This document shows positions 1 to 8,594 of a DNA stretch of 59,784 nucleotides, in pieces. Below the pieces are notes generated by a model, which did not search any database, was not told the origin of the DNA, and saw nothing but the letters and a program-made list of their open reading frames with translations. Made by a program: the position numbers and the translations under genes. Position 1 is the stretch's first letter. Each line of letters opens with the position of its first letter. This DNA comes from an uncultured Eubacterium sp. (lineage in GTDB: Bacteria > Bacillota > Clostridia > Lachnospirales > Lachnospiraceae): NCBI GenBank assembly GCA_900551945.1, contig URYE01000008.1, positions 1 to 59,784 on the forward strand. Reading direction: 5' to 3'.

Positions 1-80
1 AAAGTGCGAACATAAAAATAGTTTCATCAATATTCTCCTTTATAAATTCCGATTTATCAGTTACCAAAACTGGAAGTTGT
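1..80. other. Left edge, no gene recognised
   Basis: Eighty bases downstream of the TfoX-like stop codon. No ORF, hairpin or repeat was recognised. It is presumably interior to the mobile element whose right end lies near 2.51 kb. Confidence 0.4.
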
Positions 81-401
81 CTATTTCTTCTTTTTCGGTT
101 TTAGGGCTGGCAGTTCATCATACATTACATGAAACAAGCCTGTCAAAAATTCCTTATTATCAACTTCATCTACCAACAACATCTCTTTTGCTCCCTCATA
201 GGGTAATTCATACGGAGCTGTCGGCATATAACTAATTGCTGATTTTACTGGTTTAACAAGTAATCTATCATCATAGATACCGCCTACAATCTTGCCACGA
301 TAATAAATAATAAATTCTCCCATCATAGCTCGATAAGTAATTTCTTCTAACTCAGATAGCTGCCCTAAAATAAACTCTAAGTATTCCTTGCTTGATGCCA
401 T
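81..401 (-). CDS. TfoX/Sxy N-terminal domain protein
   Basis: A 106-residue protein that resembles the N-terminal domain of TfoX/Sxy, the competence regulator family. In most Firmicutes this domain stands alone and has no proven role. The early motif YRAMMGEFIIYYRGKIVGGI fits the family pattern (RxMFGxxxxYxxGkxFa), followed by a DDRLLVKP strand and a basic KPKKKK tail. The start is supported by a strong GAGGAGG site just upstream of ATG at 401. It lies divergent from the serine recombinase and probably inside the same mobile element as cargo. The family call is fairly secure; a role in DNA uptake is not implied. Confidence 0.75.
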   Translation of the reverse strand: MASSKEYLEFILGQLSELEEITYRAMMGEFIIYYRGKIVGGIYDDRLLVKPVKSAISYMPTAPYELPYEGAKEMLLVDEVDNKEFLTGLFHVMYDELPALKPKKKK

Positions 402-592
402 ATTTCCTCCTCAAATTGTTATTTCTAAAATTGTATCAAATTCTGCCTGTTTCCGCAAGCAACAAAAATGTCTAATACTATCTGTTTTTAATAATCTTAA
501 GATTTTTCTATATACATCTTCCAGTTTTAAATATATAATATAATTACATAGTGCATAATAAATAAATTTACATTTTTAAGAAAGGAACATCT

Positions 593-2563
593 ATGAACGC
601 AGGATATGTCCGTCTCTCCAGAGACGATGATAAAAGGAATTATGTTTCCATAGAAAATCAAAAACTGATTATCAACCAGTATGCAGCTGATCATGGTGTG
701 GTTATTGACCGCTGGTATGAAGATGATGGCATTTCCGGCTATATCTTTGACAGGCCGGGATTTCAGCAGATGATGGCTGATCTGGATAAAGATATTGATA
801 CTGTATATGTTAAAGACTTTTCACGCCTTGGCAGACATAATGCAAAGGTGCTACTTCTTCTGGACGAATTTCAGGAACGTGGAAAGCATCTGGTTGTGAT
901 TGACGATAATTATGATTCTATGGATTCCAGTGACGATACCATTGGTATCAAAACATGGTTTAATGAGCGATATGTAAAAGATACCAGTAAGAAAATCAAA
1001 CGTGCCATAGGAGCCAGACAGAAAGAGGGAACACTGATTACCAGACCACCGTTTGGCTATCGCCGTAACGAAAAGGATAAAACCATTCTGGAAATTGTAC
1101 CAAAAGAAGCTGAATACATTAAGCAAATTTATGACTTATATCTTTCCGGTTCTGGCTACCGCAAGATTGCCACATATCTGACCGAGCAGGGAGCATCTAC
1201 TCCCTCTATGATACAGCGTGAACGTGAAATAGAAGAAGGTAGACTGTCCAAAAGACAGGTAGCGTCTAAATGGTCAGATGCTATGATAAAAGAAATTCTG
1301 GATAATGATTTTTACATTGGTACTTTTCGCTTGAAAAAACGTGCAAGAAATACGGTTCATGGAAAAGATAAACGTATACCAAAAGAAGAACAATGTATTT
1401 TCGAGAATCACCACCCGGCAATTATTGATAAAGCTACCTTTGCTCTGGTACAGGAATTAAAGGAAAAACGTAACCGCACCAATTATCGGGGAAGTCGAGG
1501 GCAGTGGCTTGGCTCAGAGATTCCGAATCCTTTTGGCAGTTGTCTGTTCTGTAAGGATTGCGGAAGCCGTCTTACGCCAATTAAACGCCAAACTTCCAGC
1601 AGAGAACGGAAATATTACATCTGTACCACTTATAACACCAAAGGCAGACGTTATTGCTCCAAGGCACATTTAATTGAAGAAGATGATCTGATGGAAGATG
1701 TTCTGACTTATATCAAGATGTGTCGAAATGCTCTCTGTGAAGTTATTTCTACCTATGATTTAAAGGATTTTGAAACAGAGAAAAAAACAATAGCAGAAAA
1801 ACGGCAGGAACTGCACACAGCTATCAATGAGCGAAAAAGTCAACTGAAAGTTCTGCTTACCCAAAAAGTAAAAGATCTGGCTGTCGCTGCTGGAAATGAA
1901 GACTTAATCAATGAAACGTATGATTCTATGCAGAAAGACTTATTTGCTCAGATTCATGGTCTGGAAATGCAGATAAAAGAACTGAATGAAACTGCCATAG
2001 AAACGCCTGATGTAAAGGATAAACTAAAAAATGCTCTTGAGGTGGTAGATAAAATCATTGCAGGAGGCAACCTTGACCGAAGAGATATTGAACTTCTGAT
2101 TGAAAAAATCGTAGTGGACGAAGACGGGATGCCGGAAATTACACTGAAATACGGCTTGTCTAATCTGATTAGTTACAGTCCTGCTGATGAAATGAATCGA
2201 AGAGAAAATACCATGATTGCGATTGTGATGAAACTGATTGCTGAGGATGAACGTGGGTTTACTTCTGCAAAATATCTGTCAGAGCATATTACTGACCTTG
2301 GATTCAAGAAAACAAAGCAGAGTATTCTTCCATATATTGAGCTAATGAAGAAACTTGGGATTCTTGAATCCACAGATAATCCATTGAAGCCATACCATAT
2401 TGTAAAGTCAAAAGAAAAAATCATGCAGCTTACCAAAGACTATCTGCCGGATCTATCAGCAGAAACTACCGCAAAACAGATATCAGATGATTATTTACAT
2501 AGTAGAAGTGATGGCAGGTGGTATGCCACAAATGATACTAGAATACATTTTAAAAAAGAATAA
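593..2563 (+). CDS. Large serine recombinase (mobile-element integrase)
   Basis: A 656-residue large serine recombinase of the TnpX/phage-integrase type that would catalyse element excision and integration. The N-terminal resolvase domain (about 1-150) carries the catalytic serine in YVRLSRDD (Ser9) and the arginine-rich SRLGRHN motif. A recombinase domain follows (about 165-290), then a zinc-ribbon region with CLFCKDCG and a later Cys pair near 345-365, and a charged coiled-coil stretch (about 395-480). The start has AAGGAA six bases upstream. Its base composition is visibly richer in G+C than the neighbours, which suggests recent transfer. The last 15 or so codons appear to be read out of frame from the target gene, so the native C-terminus and stop codon are supplied by the insertion site. 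Confidence 0.93.
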   Translation: MNAGYVRLSRDDDKRNYVSIENQKLIINQYAADHGVVIDRWYEDDGISGYIFDRPGFQQMMADLDKDIDTVYVKDFSRLGRHNAKVLLLLDEFQERGKHLVVIDDNYDSMDSSDDTIGIKTWFNERYVKDTSKKIKRAIGARQKEGTLITRPPFGYRRNEKDKTILEIVPKEAEYIKQIYDLYLSGSGYRKIATYLTEQGASTPSMIQREREIEEGRLSKRQVASKWSDAMIKEILDNDFYIGTFRLKKRARNTVHGKDKRIPKEEQCIFENHHPAIIDKATFALVQELKEKRNRTNYRGSRGQWLGSEIPNPFGSCLFCKDCGSRLTPIKRQTSSRERKYYICTTYNTKGRRYCSKAHLIEEDDLMEDVLTYIKMCRNALCEVISTYDLKDFETEKKTIAEKRQELHTAINERKSQLKVLLTQKVKDLAVAAGNEDLINETYDSMQKDLFAQIHGLEMQIKELNETAIETPDVKDKLKNALEVVDKIIAGGNLDRRDIELLIEKIVVDEDGMPEITLKYGLSNLISYSPADEMNRRENTMIAIVMKLIAEDERGFTSAKYLSEHITDLGFKKTKQSILPYIELMKKLGILESTDNPLKPYHIVKSKEKIMQLTKDYLPDLSAETTAKQISDDYLHSRSDGRWYATNDTRIHFKKE

Positions 2564-3086
2564 TATAGATATTAAAAATGATGTAAATATAATTCAAAAC
2601 GTCGACTTCGGCTCAACTGCTGCCGCTTTTTCTTCTGGAATTGGTGACTATACTGTTGAGTTTGAACCTAGCGCAACCATTCTTGAAAATGAAAACGCAG
2701 GCTATGTAACAGCTTCTCTTGGCGTTGACAGTGGCTTCGTTCCATACACAGCTTACTCTGCAAAGAAAAGCTATATTGAAAAAAATAGCGACACAATACT
2801 CTCATTTACAAAAGCAATCCAAAAAGGACTCGACTATGTAAACACCCACACTTCAAAAGAAATAGCCCAGATAATAGCCACACAATTCCCAGAAACCGAC
2901 TTAAACTCAATAGAAAAAATAGTAGAACGTTACAAAACACAAGACACATGGAAAGACAACACAATATTTGAACAATCCAGCTTCGACCTTCTAACTGATA
3001 TCCTAAAAAACGCAGGAGAACTAACCGACAACGTACCATACGAAAAGTTAGTCACCACCAACTACGCAAAAAAAGCCACTGAATAA
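2514..3086 (+). pseudogene. 3' part of ABC transporter substrate-binding protein gene, disrupted by the element
   Basis: The last 190 codons of a periplasmic-binding-like protein of the NMT1/ThiY/SsuA type. Features seen are GGMPQMILEYILKKNNID, VDFGSTAAAFSSGIGDYTV, a central VTASLGVDSGFVPYTAY segment and a helical C-terminus with FTKAIQKGLDYVNTH. In the family these lie in the second half of a protein of about 320-350 residues with a lipoprotein signal peptide. The first half is absent: the reading frame runs leftward straight into the recombinase gene. An ATG at 2487 is in frame but lies inside recombinase codons and lacks a ribosome site. The remainder of the gene should lie beyond the left end of the element, outside this window. 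Confidence 0.8.
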
Positions 3087-3224
3087 AATCATTTTATTAT
3101 TATCAGAACGAGGGTATTATTTTTTCTTCCCACCACTCTACACCCAAAACAATATATAATTAATAACCTAAATATCAATAAATCAATTTTTAATAAAGGC
3201 AATATAATAAATATATTAAAAAAA

Positions 3225-3440
3225 GAAGCCAGAGTGCGAATTTTATAGTATATGGTGAAAACTTAGTAATTCTTATTTGTGCTGTCAAAAAACAATAATG
3301 CCCTGACAAAACGTCAGGGCAAGCAATCAGCGACACGATGTCGCATTGATTGCGTTCATGTCCGTTGTTACTACAAATATCAGCACATCTTAGAATTACT
3401 TAGTTCTCACTATCAACTATAAAATTCGTACTCTGGCTTC
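3225..3440. repeat. 216-bp imperfect inverted repeat with two internal hairpins (MITE-like)
   Basis: Arms of about 60 bp begin with GAAGCCAGAGTGCGAATTTT and end with its near-complement (one mismatch in the first 20). The arms stay about 85% complementary inward. The centre holds two perfect short stems: GCCCTGAC-AAAAC-GTCAGGGC (about 3300-3322) and GCAATCA/GCGACA with loop CGA (about 3326-3357). It sits between the disrupted ABC gene and the convergent MATE gene. It encodes no protein. It could be a non-autonomous transposable element or a structured bidirectional terminator. Confidence 0.75.
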
Positions 3441-3465
3441 CCAACTTCATATTACAATTAATTAT

Positions 3466-4830
3466 CTATTCTCCCAAACTTTTATGAAGCTTCCTAAAAG
3501 TTCTCCTAAGAAACAACACACAAAGCACAAAAGACACAACCTCTGCAATAGGATATGACCACCATACATTATCAACACTTCCCGTAAGTGATAAAAGATA
3601 CGCCACTGGCAAAATAATAACAAGCTGTCGTAACACCGATATCAAAAGACTGTGTAAAGGATTTCCAATCGCTTGAAATACAGTACTACTAACAATACCA
3701 ATACCTGCAAAAAGAAAACTAAGTCCAATTATACGAAGTGCTACAACACCGATACTCATAACATTTTCACTAGCACTAAATATCATAAGAAGCTTGTTAG
3801 GAATAAGTTCAAATACAGCAAGTCCAACAAGCATATAAGCAACTGCACAACTCATACCAAGCTTAATAGTCTTTTTAATTCTGTCAGGTTTTCTTGCACC
3901 ATAATTGTATGAAAGAATAGGTACCATACCATTGTTAAGACCAAAGACGGGCATAAATATAAAACTATTAAGCTTAAAATACACACCGTATACAGTAATA
4001 GCATCTTCTGAGAACTTCTTCAAAATCAAATTCATTCCCACAGTAAGAAATGATGTAATAGAAGACATTATAATTGATGGAATACCTATTTCATATATTT
4101 TAGCAATTTCCTTTAACTTAGGTTTAAATATCTTTGAAACCTTGATATTAATTTCTTTATTAACCTTAATATTAAATATTAACGCAAGTGCAAAAGCCAC
4201 ACACTGACCTATTACAGTCGCAATAGCTGCTCCCTTTACTCCAAGCGCTGGCATACCAAAATAACCAAATATCATAATAGGGTCTAAAATTATATTAATA
4301 ATTGCACCCGTTCCTTGTGTAATCATTGAATATACAGTTCTTCCTGTTGCTTGAAGAAGTCTTTCATTTGTTATTTCTCCAAATATACCAAAGCCACATA
4401 AAAGAATTATAGTAAGATATTCTTCACCATAATTAACAACTTCTGCAATATCTGACTGCATAGAAAAGAACGGTCTTACAATCGTAAGTCCCATAAGAGC
4501 AAATAACGCATAACTACATATTGCAAGAAACAGACCTGTATTAGCAGTCGTATCTGCTTCTTCAAACTTCTTTTCACCCAAATGCCTTGACAACAACGCA
4601 TTAATACCAACACCAGTACCCGTTGCAAATGCAATCATAAGATTTTGGATGGGAAATGCAATTGACACCGCCTCCAATGCGTGTGTACTATACATTCCTA
4701 CAAAAGCACTGTCAACTATATTATAAAGTGCCTGCATAAGCATAGATACAACCATAGGTATTGCCATATTAAATAATAGTTTCGGTATTGGCATAACACC
4801 CATTTTATTTTCTTGAATATTTTCACTCAT
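3466..4830 (-). CDS. MATE family efflux transporter
   Basis: A 454-residue polytopic membrane protein of the multidrug and toxic compound extrusion family, normally a Na+ or H+ antiporter for cationic drugs. It has about 12 hydrophobic segments in two halves, with the typical first-helix region PKLLFNMAIPMVVSMLMQAL, NIVDSAFVG and, in the second half, GLNNGMVPILSYNYGA. Length is normal for the family. The start codon has AGAAAGG upstream, immediately after the stop codon of the P-type ATPase gene, so it is the third gene of the 8101-3466 operon. Substrate cannot be told from sequence. Confidence 0.93.
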   Translation of the reverse strand: MSENIQENKMGVMPIPKLLFNMAIPMVVSMLMQALYNIVDSAFVGMYSTHALEAVSIAFPIQNLMIAFATGTGVGINALLSRHLGEKKFEEADTTANTGLFLAICSYALFALMGLTIVRPFFSMQSDIAEVVNYGEEYLTIILLCGFGIFGEITNERLLQATGRTVYSMITQGTGAIINIILDPIMIFGYFGMPALGVKGAAIATVIGQCVAFALALIFNIKVNKEINIKVSKIFKPKLKEIAKIYEIGIPSIIMSSITSFLTVGMNLILKKFSEDAITVYGVYFKLNSFIFMPVFGLNNGMVPILSYNYGARKPDRIKKTIKLGMSCAVAYMLVGLAVFELIPNKLLMIFSASENVMSIGVVALRIIGLSFLFAGIGIVSSTVFQAIGNPLHSLLISVLRQLVIILPVAYLLSLTGSVDNVWWSYPIAEVVSFVLCVLFLRRTFRKLHKSLGE

Positions 4831-4845
4831 AAATATAAACCTTTC

Positions 4846-7281
4846 TTAACTTTTGTTACTTTTTAACTTATCATACAAATGTACATTTTTTTCTAAATAT
4901 CCTATAACTAAACACCATACAATAAACACAATTATTGATATAAACATAAGAATAACTGTAATCAACCACTGTTCTCCATTAAGAGAAGCTATTGCAAACA
5001 TTTTCTTAAAAAATGATACGCTTATTGTTGCTCCCAATGCCATACACACACACACACCACATCTTACCCAGTCAAATGGTCTGCATATCCTTATGAGTGC
5101 TGCCATTCCCACTGAAACAAGAACGAGTATTGCTATTGTTGAAAGTTGGTCATGTGGAATATCCTTTATATTTCCCATAGTAGCAACTGCAGCTACTGTA
5201 AAAAAATCAGCAAGTCCTGCTGGCAAGGCTTTTATAAAGACATTTTTTAAGAAATCACCATTAATTATGCTCTTATTAGGCTGTAATGCCAAGAAAAACG
5301 CAGGAATACCTATTGTAAATGCTCCTAAAAGTGAAAGCTGTGTTGGATATAAAGGATATTTACTAAGAGTTATTATTGAAAACAATGCCATAAGCATAGA
5401 AAAAATATTTTTTACAAGAAATAGCGAAGCTGCCCTTTGAATATTATTAACAACTCGTCTTCCTTCTAACACTACAGATGGCATACAAGCAAAGTTAGAA
5501 TCAAGCAGAACTATTTGTGAAGCATTTGAAGCTGCTTCACTTCCAGATGCCATAGCTATACTACAATCAGCACTCTTTAACGCCAACACATCATTAACTC
5601 CATCTCCTGTCATAGCAACCACTTTTTTCATATTTTTTAAAGCATCTACAATTTTCTTTTTCTGTTCTGGCTGAACTCGACCAAATACTGCATATTTACT
5701 TACAGCCATTGCAATTTTCTCATCAGTATCAAGCTCAGTTGCGTCTATATAATTTTCAGCGTTAGTAATACCTGCTTTTTTAGCAACATTAGACACTGTT
5801 AATGGATTATCACCTGAGATAACCTTTATCTCAACACCTTGTTTTTCAAAGTAGTCGAATGTTTCCCTTGCTTCTTGTCTTATAGGATTGTCAAGTACTA
5901 TCATAGCATAAGGCACAACTGGCTCTACAAGTGGCTTTCCATCAAGCTTTTTTTCATATCTTCCAAAGATAAGTACTCTTGCCCCAGCTTTTGCAAACTG
6001 TTGTATTTCATTTTCATATTCAGCATATTTATTAAGTAGAAGCTTTTCAGGCGCACCAATTACATAAGCCACATTATTAAATACTGCTCCACTGTACTTT
6101 ATTTCCGAAGAAAATGGACATACTGCCTGTGCTTTTTCATAGTCAGAATTTTCAAAATATTCTTTTAAAGTTTTCATTGTCACATTGTCAGAATCGAGAT
6201 TATTAACAACATTACCAATTAACTCATGTAATGACTTATCTAAGTTCTTACTATTCTCAAGCGGCATAATCTGCTGTACAGCCATTTTATTTTTCGTAAT
6301 TGTTCCTGTCTTATCAACGCAAAGTACATTAACTCTTGCAAGTGTTTCAACACATACCATTTCATGTACTACAACATTTTTCTTTCCAAGTCGCATAACA
6401 CTTACAACAAGGGCTACACTCGCAAGCAGATATAACCCTTCTGGTATCATACCGACAAGAGCTGCTATAACAGCAACTACACTGTCTTTTAAAGATATCC
6501 CCATAAAAAAGTATTCTTGTACAAACATTATAATACCAATAGGAATAATGAGTATTCCTATAATCTCAACAAGCTTATTAAGAGATTTCATCATTTCTGT
6601 TTGCTGATGTTTCCTTGAAGCTTTTGCTTCTAGTGCAAGTTTTGAAGCATAAGAATTAAGCCCTACTTTTTCAAGGACTGCTTTACATTTTCCAGATACA
6701 ACAAAACTTCCTGAAAACAACTTGTCGCCTTTTTGTTTAATTATCTCATCGGCTTCACCTGTAATAAGCGACTCATTAACTCTTACACTTCCCTCAACTA
6801 CAACTGCGTCTGCACATATCTGACCGCCTGCACTAAAAAAGCAGACATCTGACCTTACTAAATTCTCAGATGGTATTGTATAAACAGTACCACCCCTTAA
6901 TACTTCTGTCATTGGCTGACTAATAAGAGTAAGTCTATCAAGCACTCGCTTTGAACGTATTTCTTGAATTATACCGATAAGAATATTCCATATAATTATA
7001 GGCAAAAAGGTCATATTTTCATATGACCTTACAAAAATGAGCAATAAAGCGAATATTGCAAATATTAAATTAAAATATGTAAATACATTACTTGCAATAA
7101 TCTGACCAATACTTTTTGATTGGTTTTTTACTGCTTCATTTACAAGTCCAAGCTTAGTAAAGTGTCTGACCTCACTTAAGGACAAACCTTCACTTATAAG
7201 CTTATCTGTTAATTTTATTTCTTCATAATCATTGTTTATTTTATTTGAACTTATATTTTTAAATTTAGTTACTTTCGTCAT
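4846..7281 (-). CDS. P-type cation-transporting ATPase
   Basis: An 811-residue P-type ATPase. Visible hallmarks are the actuator motif LITGEADEI (about 172), the phosphorylation site DKTGTITK with Asp323, the hinge AMTGDGVNDV near 555, and PEGL in the fourth membrane helix (about 280). There are no N-terminal heavy-metal Cys motifs. The PEGL helix and compact length put it near the CtpE/Ca2+-Mg2+ group rather than the copper exporters. Ca2+ or another light cation is inferred, not shown. The start overlaps the end of the YhfC-like gene by 17 bp, implying translational coupling, and MATE follows after 15 bp. Confidence 0.92.
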   Translation of the reverse strand: MTKVTKFKNISSNKINNDYEEIKLTDKLISEGLSLSEVRHFTKLGLVNEAVKNQSKSIGQIIASNVFTYFNLIFAIFALLLIFVRSYENMTFLPIIIWNILIGIIQEIRSKRVLDRLTLISQPMTEVLRGGTVYTIPSENLVRSDVCFFSAGGQICADAVVVEGSVRVNESLITGEADEIIKQKGDKLFSGSFVVSGKCKAVLEKVGLNSYASKLALEAKASRKHQQTEMMKSLNKLVEIIGILIIPIGIIMFVQEYFFMGISLKDSVVAVIAALVGMIPEGLYLLASVALVVSVMRLGKKNVVVHEMVCVETLARVNVLCVDKTGTITKNKMAVQQIMPLENSKNLDKSLHELIGNVVNNLDSDNVTMKTLKEYFENSDYEKAQAVCPFSSEIKYSGAVFNNVAYVIGAPEKLLLNKYAEYENEIQQFAKAGARVLIFGRYEKKLDGKPLVEPVVPYAMIVLDNPIRQEARETFDYFEKQGVEIKVISGDNPLTVSNVAKKAGITNAENYIDATELDTDEKIAMAVSKYAVFGRVQPEQKKKIVDALKNMKKVVAMTGDGVNDVLALKSADCSIAMASGSEAASNASQIVLLDSNFACMPSVVLEGRRVVNNIQRAASLFLVKNIFSMLMALFSIITLSKYPLYPTQLSLLGAFTIGIPAFFLALQPNKSIINGDFLKNVFIKALPAGLADFFTVAAVATMGNIKDIPHDQLSTIAILVLVSVGMAALIRICRPFDWVRCGVCVCMALGATISVSFFKKMFAIASLNGEQWLITVILMFISIIVFIVWCLVIGYLEKNVHLYDKLKSNKS

Positions 7282-8101
7282 AAACTATTTTCCCACGACA
7301 CATATTCCACAAGTAATAAACCAATATTGCAAATACAATTAACTTTATTCCAAAAAAGATTAAAATATTAGTAAGTGACTGTGAGTCGTACAACTGAAAA
7401 GCTAGTGCATTAATAAAATGCGCCCCCATTGTAAGACCTATCACCCATTTAGGTAAATCATTTTTTACAGCTCCAAATATAACATTCATAATAACAATGC
7501 CAAGTACAACATCTAATGCACAGCTAATTCCTAATAAAAGCCATAATACAGGAGGTGTTGTAACAAGTGTTGATACCATTTCAAGCGTCTGGTCAATTGT
7601 TTCTTGTGACGCACCACTTAAAGCATCGTTAAGTGTGCTTTCCATACCAGCGGAATTAATTGCTGTACACCAAGTAAGATATGTAATACTTGTAAGTCCA
7701 TACAAAAAGCTATCCCCTATGCCAAGTCCAATACCTGCCATATAGACATCGCCTTCTCTTTCAAATCTGTCCTTAAGCATATATCCAACAATAAGTCTTG
7801 CAATTGTAAATCCAACTGTTGCAACAATATAATATACTATTGTATACGTCATCGGATTATTTGTAAATACATTATCAATTCCCGGTGCAAGCATAAGAAG
7901 TGAAATAAGCATATTAGTAAATACAAACGTAAAAATAAGATATGCTACTGCACCAAGAAGTATTGGCATAAATCTACCATGCCATCTTTTTATGGTAACA
8001 ATAATAAATACAATAAATACAGACAGTAATAATATTCCTCCAGCCGTAATCATAGGTGAAAGCCCTGAAGGAAGTGTCTGTGTCATATCAAAGTCTCCCA
8101 T
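7265..8101 (-). CDS. YhfC-like polytopic membrane protein
   Basis: A 278-residue integral membrane protein with about seven to eight hydrophobic segments that resembles the YhfC/DUF2324 family, which is annotated as putative intramembrane metalloproteases. In that family the central motif contains His and Glu residues; here the corresponding stretch reads GIGLGIGDSFLYG, so the expected His/Glu pair is not evident and protease activity is doubtful. It is the first gene of an operon with a P-type ATPase (17-bp overlap) and a MATE transporter. AAGGAGGG precedes ATG at 8101; a second ATG five codons later also has a GGAG upstream. The family call is moderate, the function unknown. Confidence 0.6.
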   Translation of the reverse strand: MGDFDMTQTLPSGLSPMITAGGILLLSVFIVFIIVTIKRWHGRFMPILLGAVAYLIFTFVFTNMLISLLMLAPGIDNVFTNNPMTYTIVYYIVATVGFTIARLIVGYMLKDRFEREGDVYMAGIGLGIGDSFLYGLTSITYLTWCTAINSAGMESTLNDALSGASQETIDQTLEMVSTLVTTPPVLWLLLGISCALDVVLGIVIMNVIFGAVKNDLPKWVIGLTMGAHFINALAFQLYDSQSLTNILIFFGIKLIVFAILVYYLWNMCRGKIVYDESN

Positions 8102-8146
8102 AAACCCTCCTTGTCATTTTATTTTATTGTAAAATAGCCACAAAAA

Positions 8147-8169
8147 GCAGCCACAAAAAATGTAGCTGC
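8147..8169 (-). terminator. Rho-independent terminator after the cold-shock gene
   Basis: Stem GCAGC(t)ACA/TGT(g)GCTGC read on the minus strand, followed by a T-rich run. It sits 85 bases past the csp stop codon and 45 bases before the YhfC-like gene. It separates the two units, or attenuates read-through into the transporter operon. Confidence 0.6.
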
Positions 8170-8254
8170 TCCCTCATAATCTTAATTGTAAACAATATAT
8201 CTTTTTTAATAACTAAATTGTATATTTAAAAAGGCACACTGAAAAAAATTGCGA

Positions 8255-8452
8255 TTATAACTTTGTTACGTTAGTAGCCTGTGGTCCTTTAGCTCCTTCT
8301 GTTACGTCAAATTCAACCTGAGCGCCTTCTTCTAAAGACTTGAAGCCTTCCATGTTAAGACCTGAATAATGTACGAATACATCATTACCCTGTTCATCGC
8401 TAATAAAGCCGTAACCCTTCTGATTGTTAAACCATTTTACTGTACCTTTCAT
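8255..8452 (-). CDS. Cold shock protein (CspA family)
   Basis: A 65-residue cold-shock domain protein, an OB-fold RNA chaperone that melts mRNA secondary structure. It has both RNA-binding motifs, KGYGFI (RNP1) and VFVHYS (RNP2), and the usual MKGTVKWFN beginning. That Met at 8452 is chosen over a longer frame because GGAGG lies at the right distance and because 65-67 residues is the family norm. It is monocistronic: a consensus promoter stands upstream and a terminator hairpin downstream. The 5' UTR holds a small perfect stem GGTGT-TGC-ACACC, which could be part of cold regulation. Confidence 0.97.
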   Translation of the reverse strand: MKGTVKWFNNQKGYGFISDEQGNDVFVHYSGLNMEGFKSLEEGAQVEFDVTEGAKGPQATNVTKL

Positions 8453-8496
8453 TTTTAGTACCTCCAAAAAAATATGCGGTGTGCAACACCAATTCA

Positions 8497-8525
8497 ATAT
8501 TAACATTTACTATTAGAATTGTCAA
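8497..8525 (-). promoter_or_regulatory. Sigma-A promoter of the cold-shock gene
   Basis: On the minus strand TTGACA (8525-8520), a 17-bp spacer, then TAATAT (8502-8497), about 45 bases before the csp start codon. A GGTGT/ACACC hairpin (8478-8490) falls at the start of the predicted transcript. Confidence 0.8.
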
Positions 8526-8594
8526 TAAAATTAAATTATAGAAATTCCATTTCCCCACATCTTAAGTACTTTTGTTATCTTATTCTATCACTTA

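Noticed and set aside
2487..3086. A separate 199-residue gene starting at ATG 2487
   Set aside because: The first nine codons lie inside recombinase sequence and no ribosome site precedes them; it is a truncated binding-protein gene.
4853..6607. Plus-strand ORFs across the P-type ATPase gene
   Set aside because: They run antisense to a complete, motif-rich gene, are compositionally odd and lack ribosome sites.
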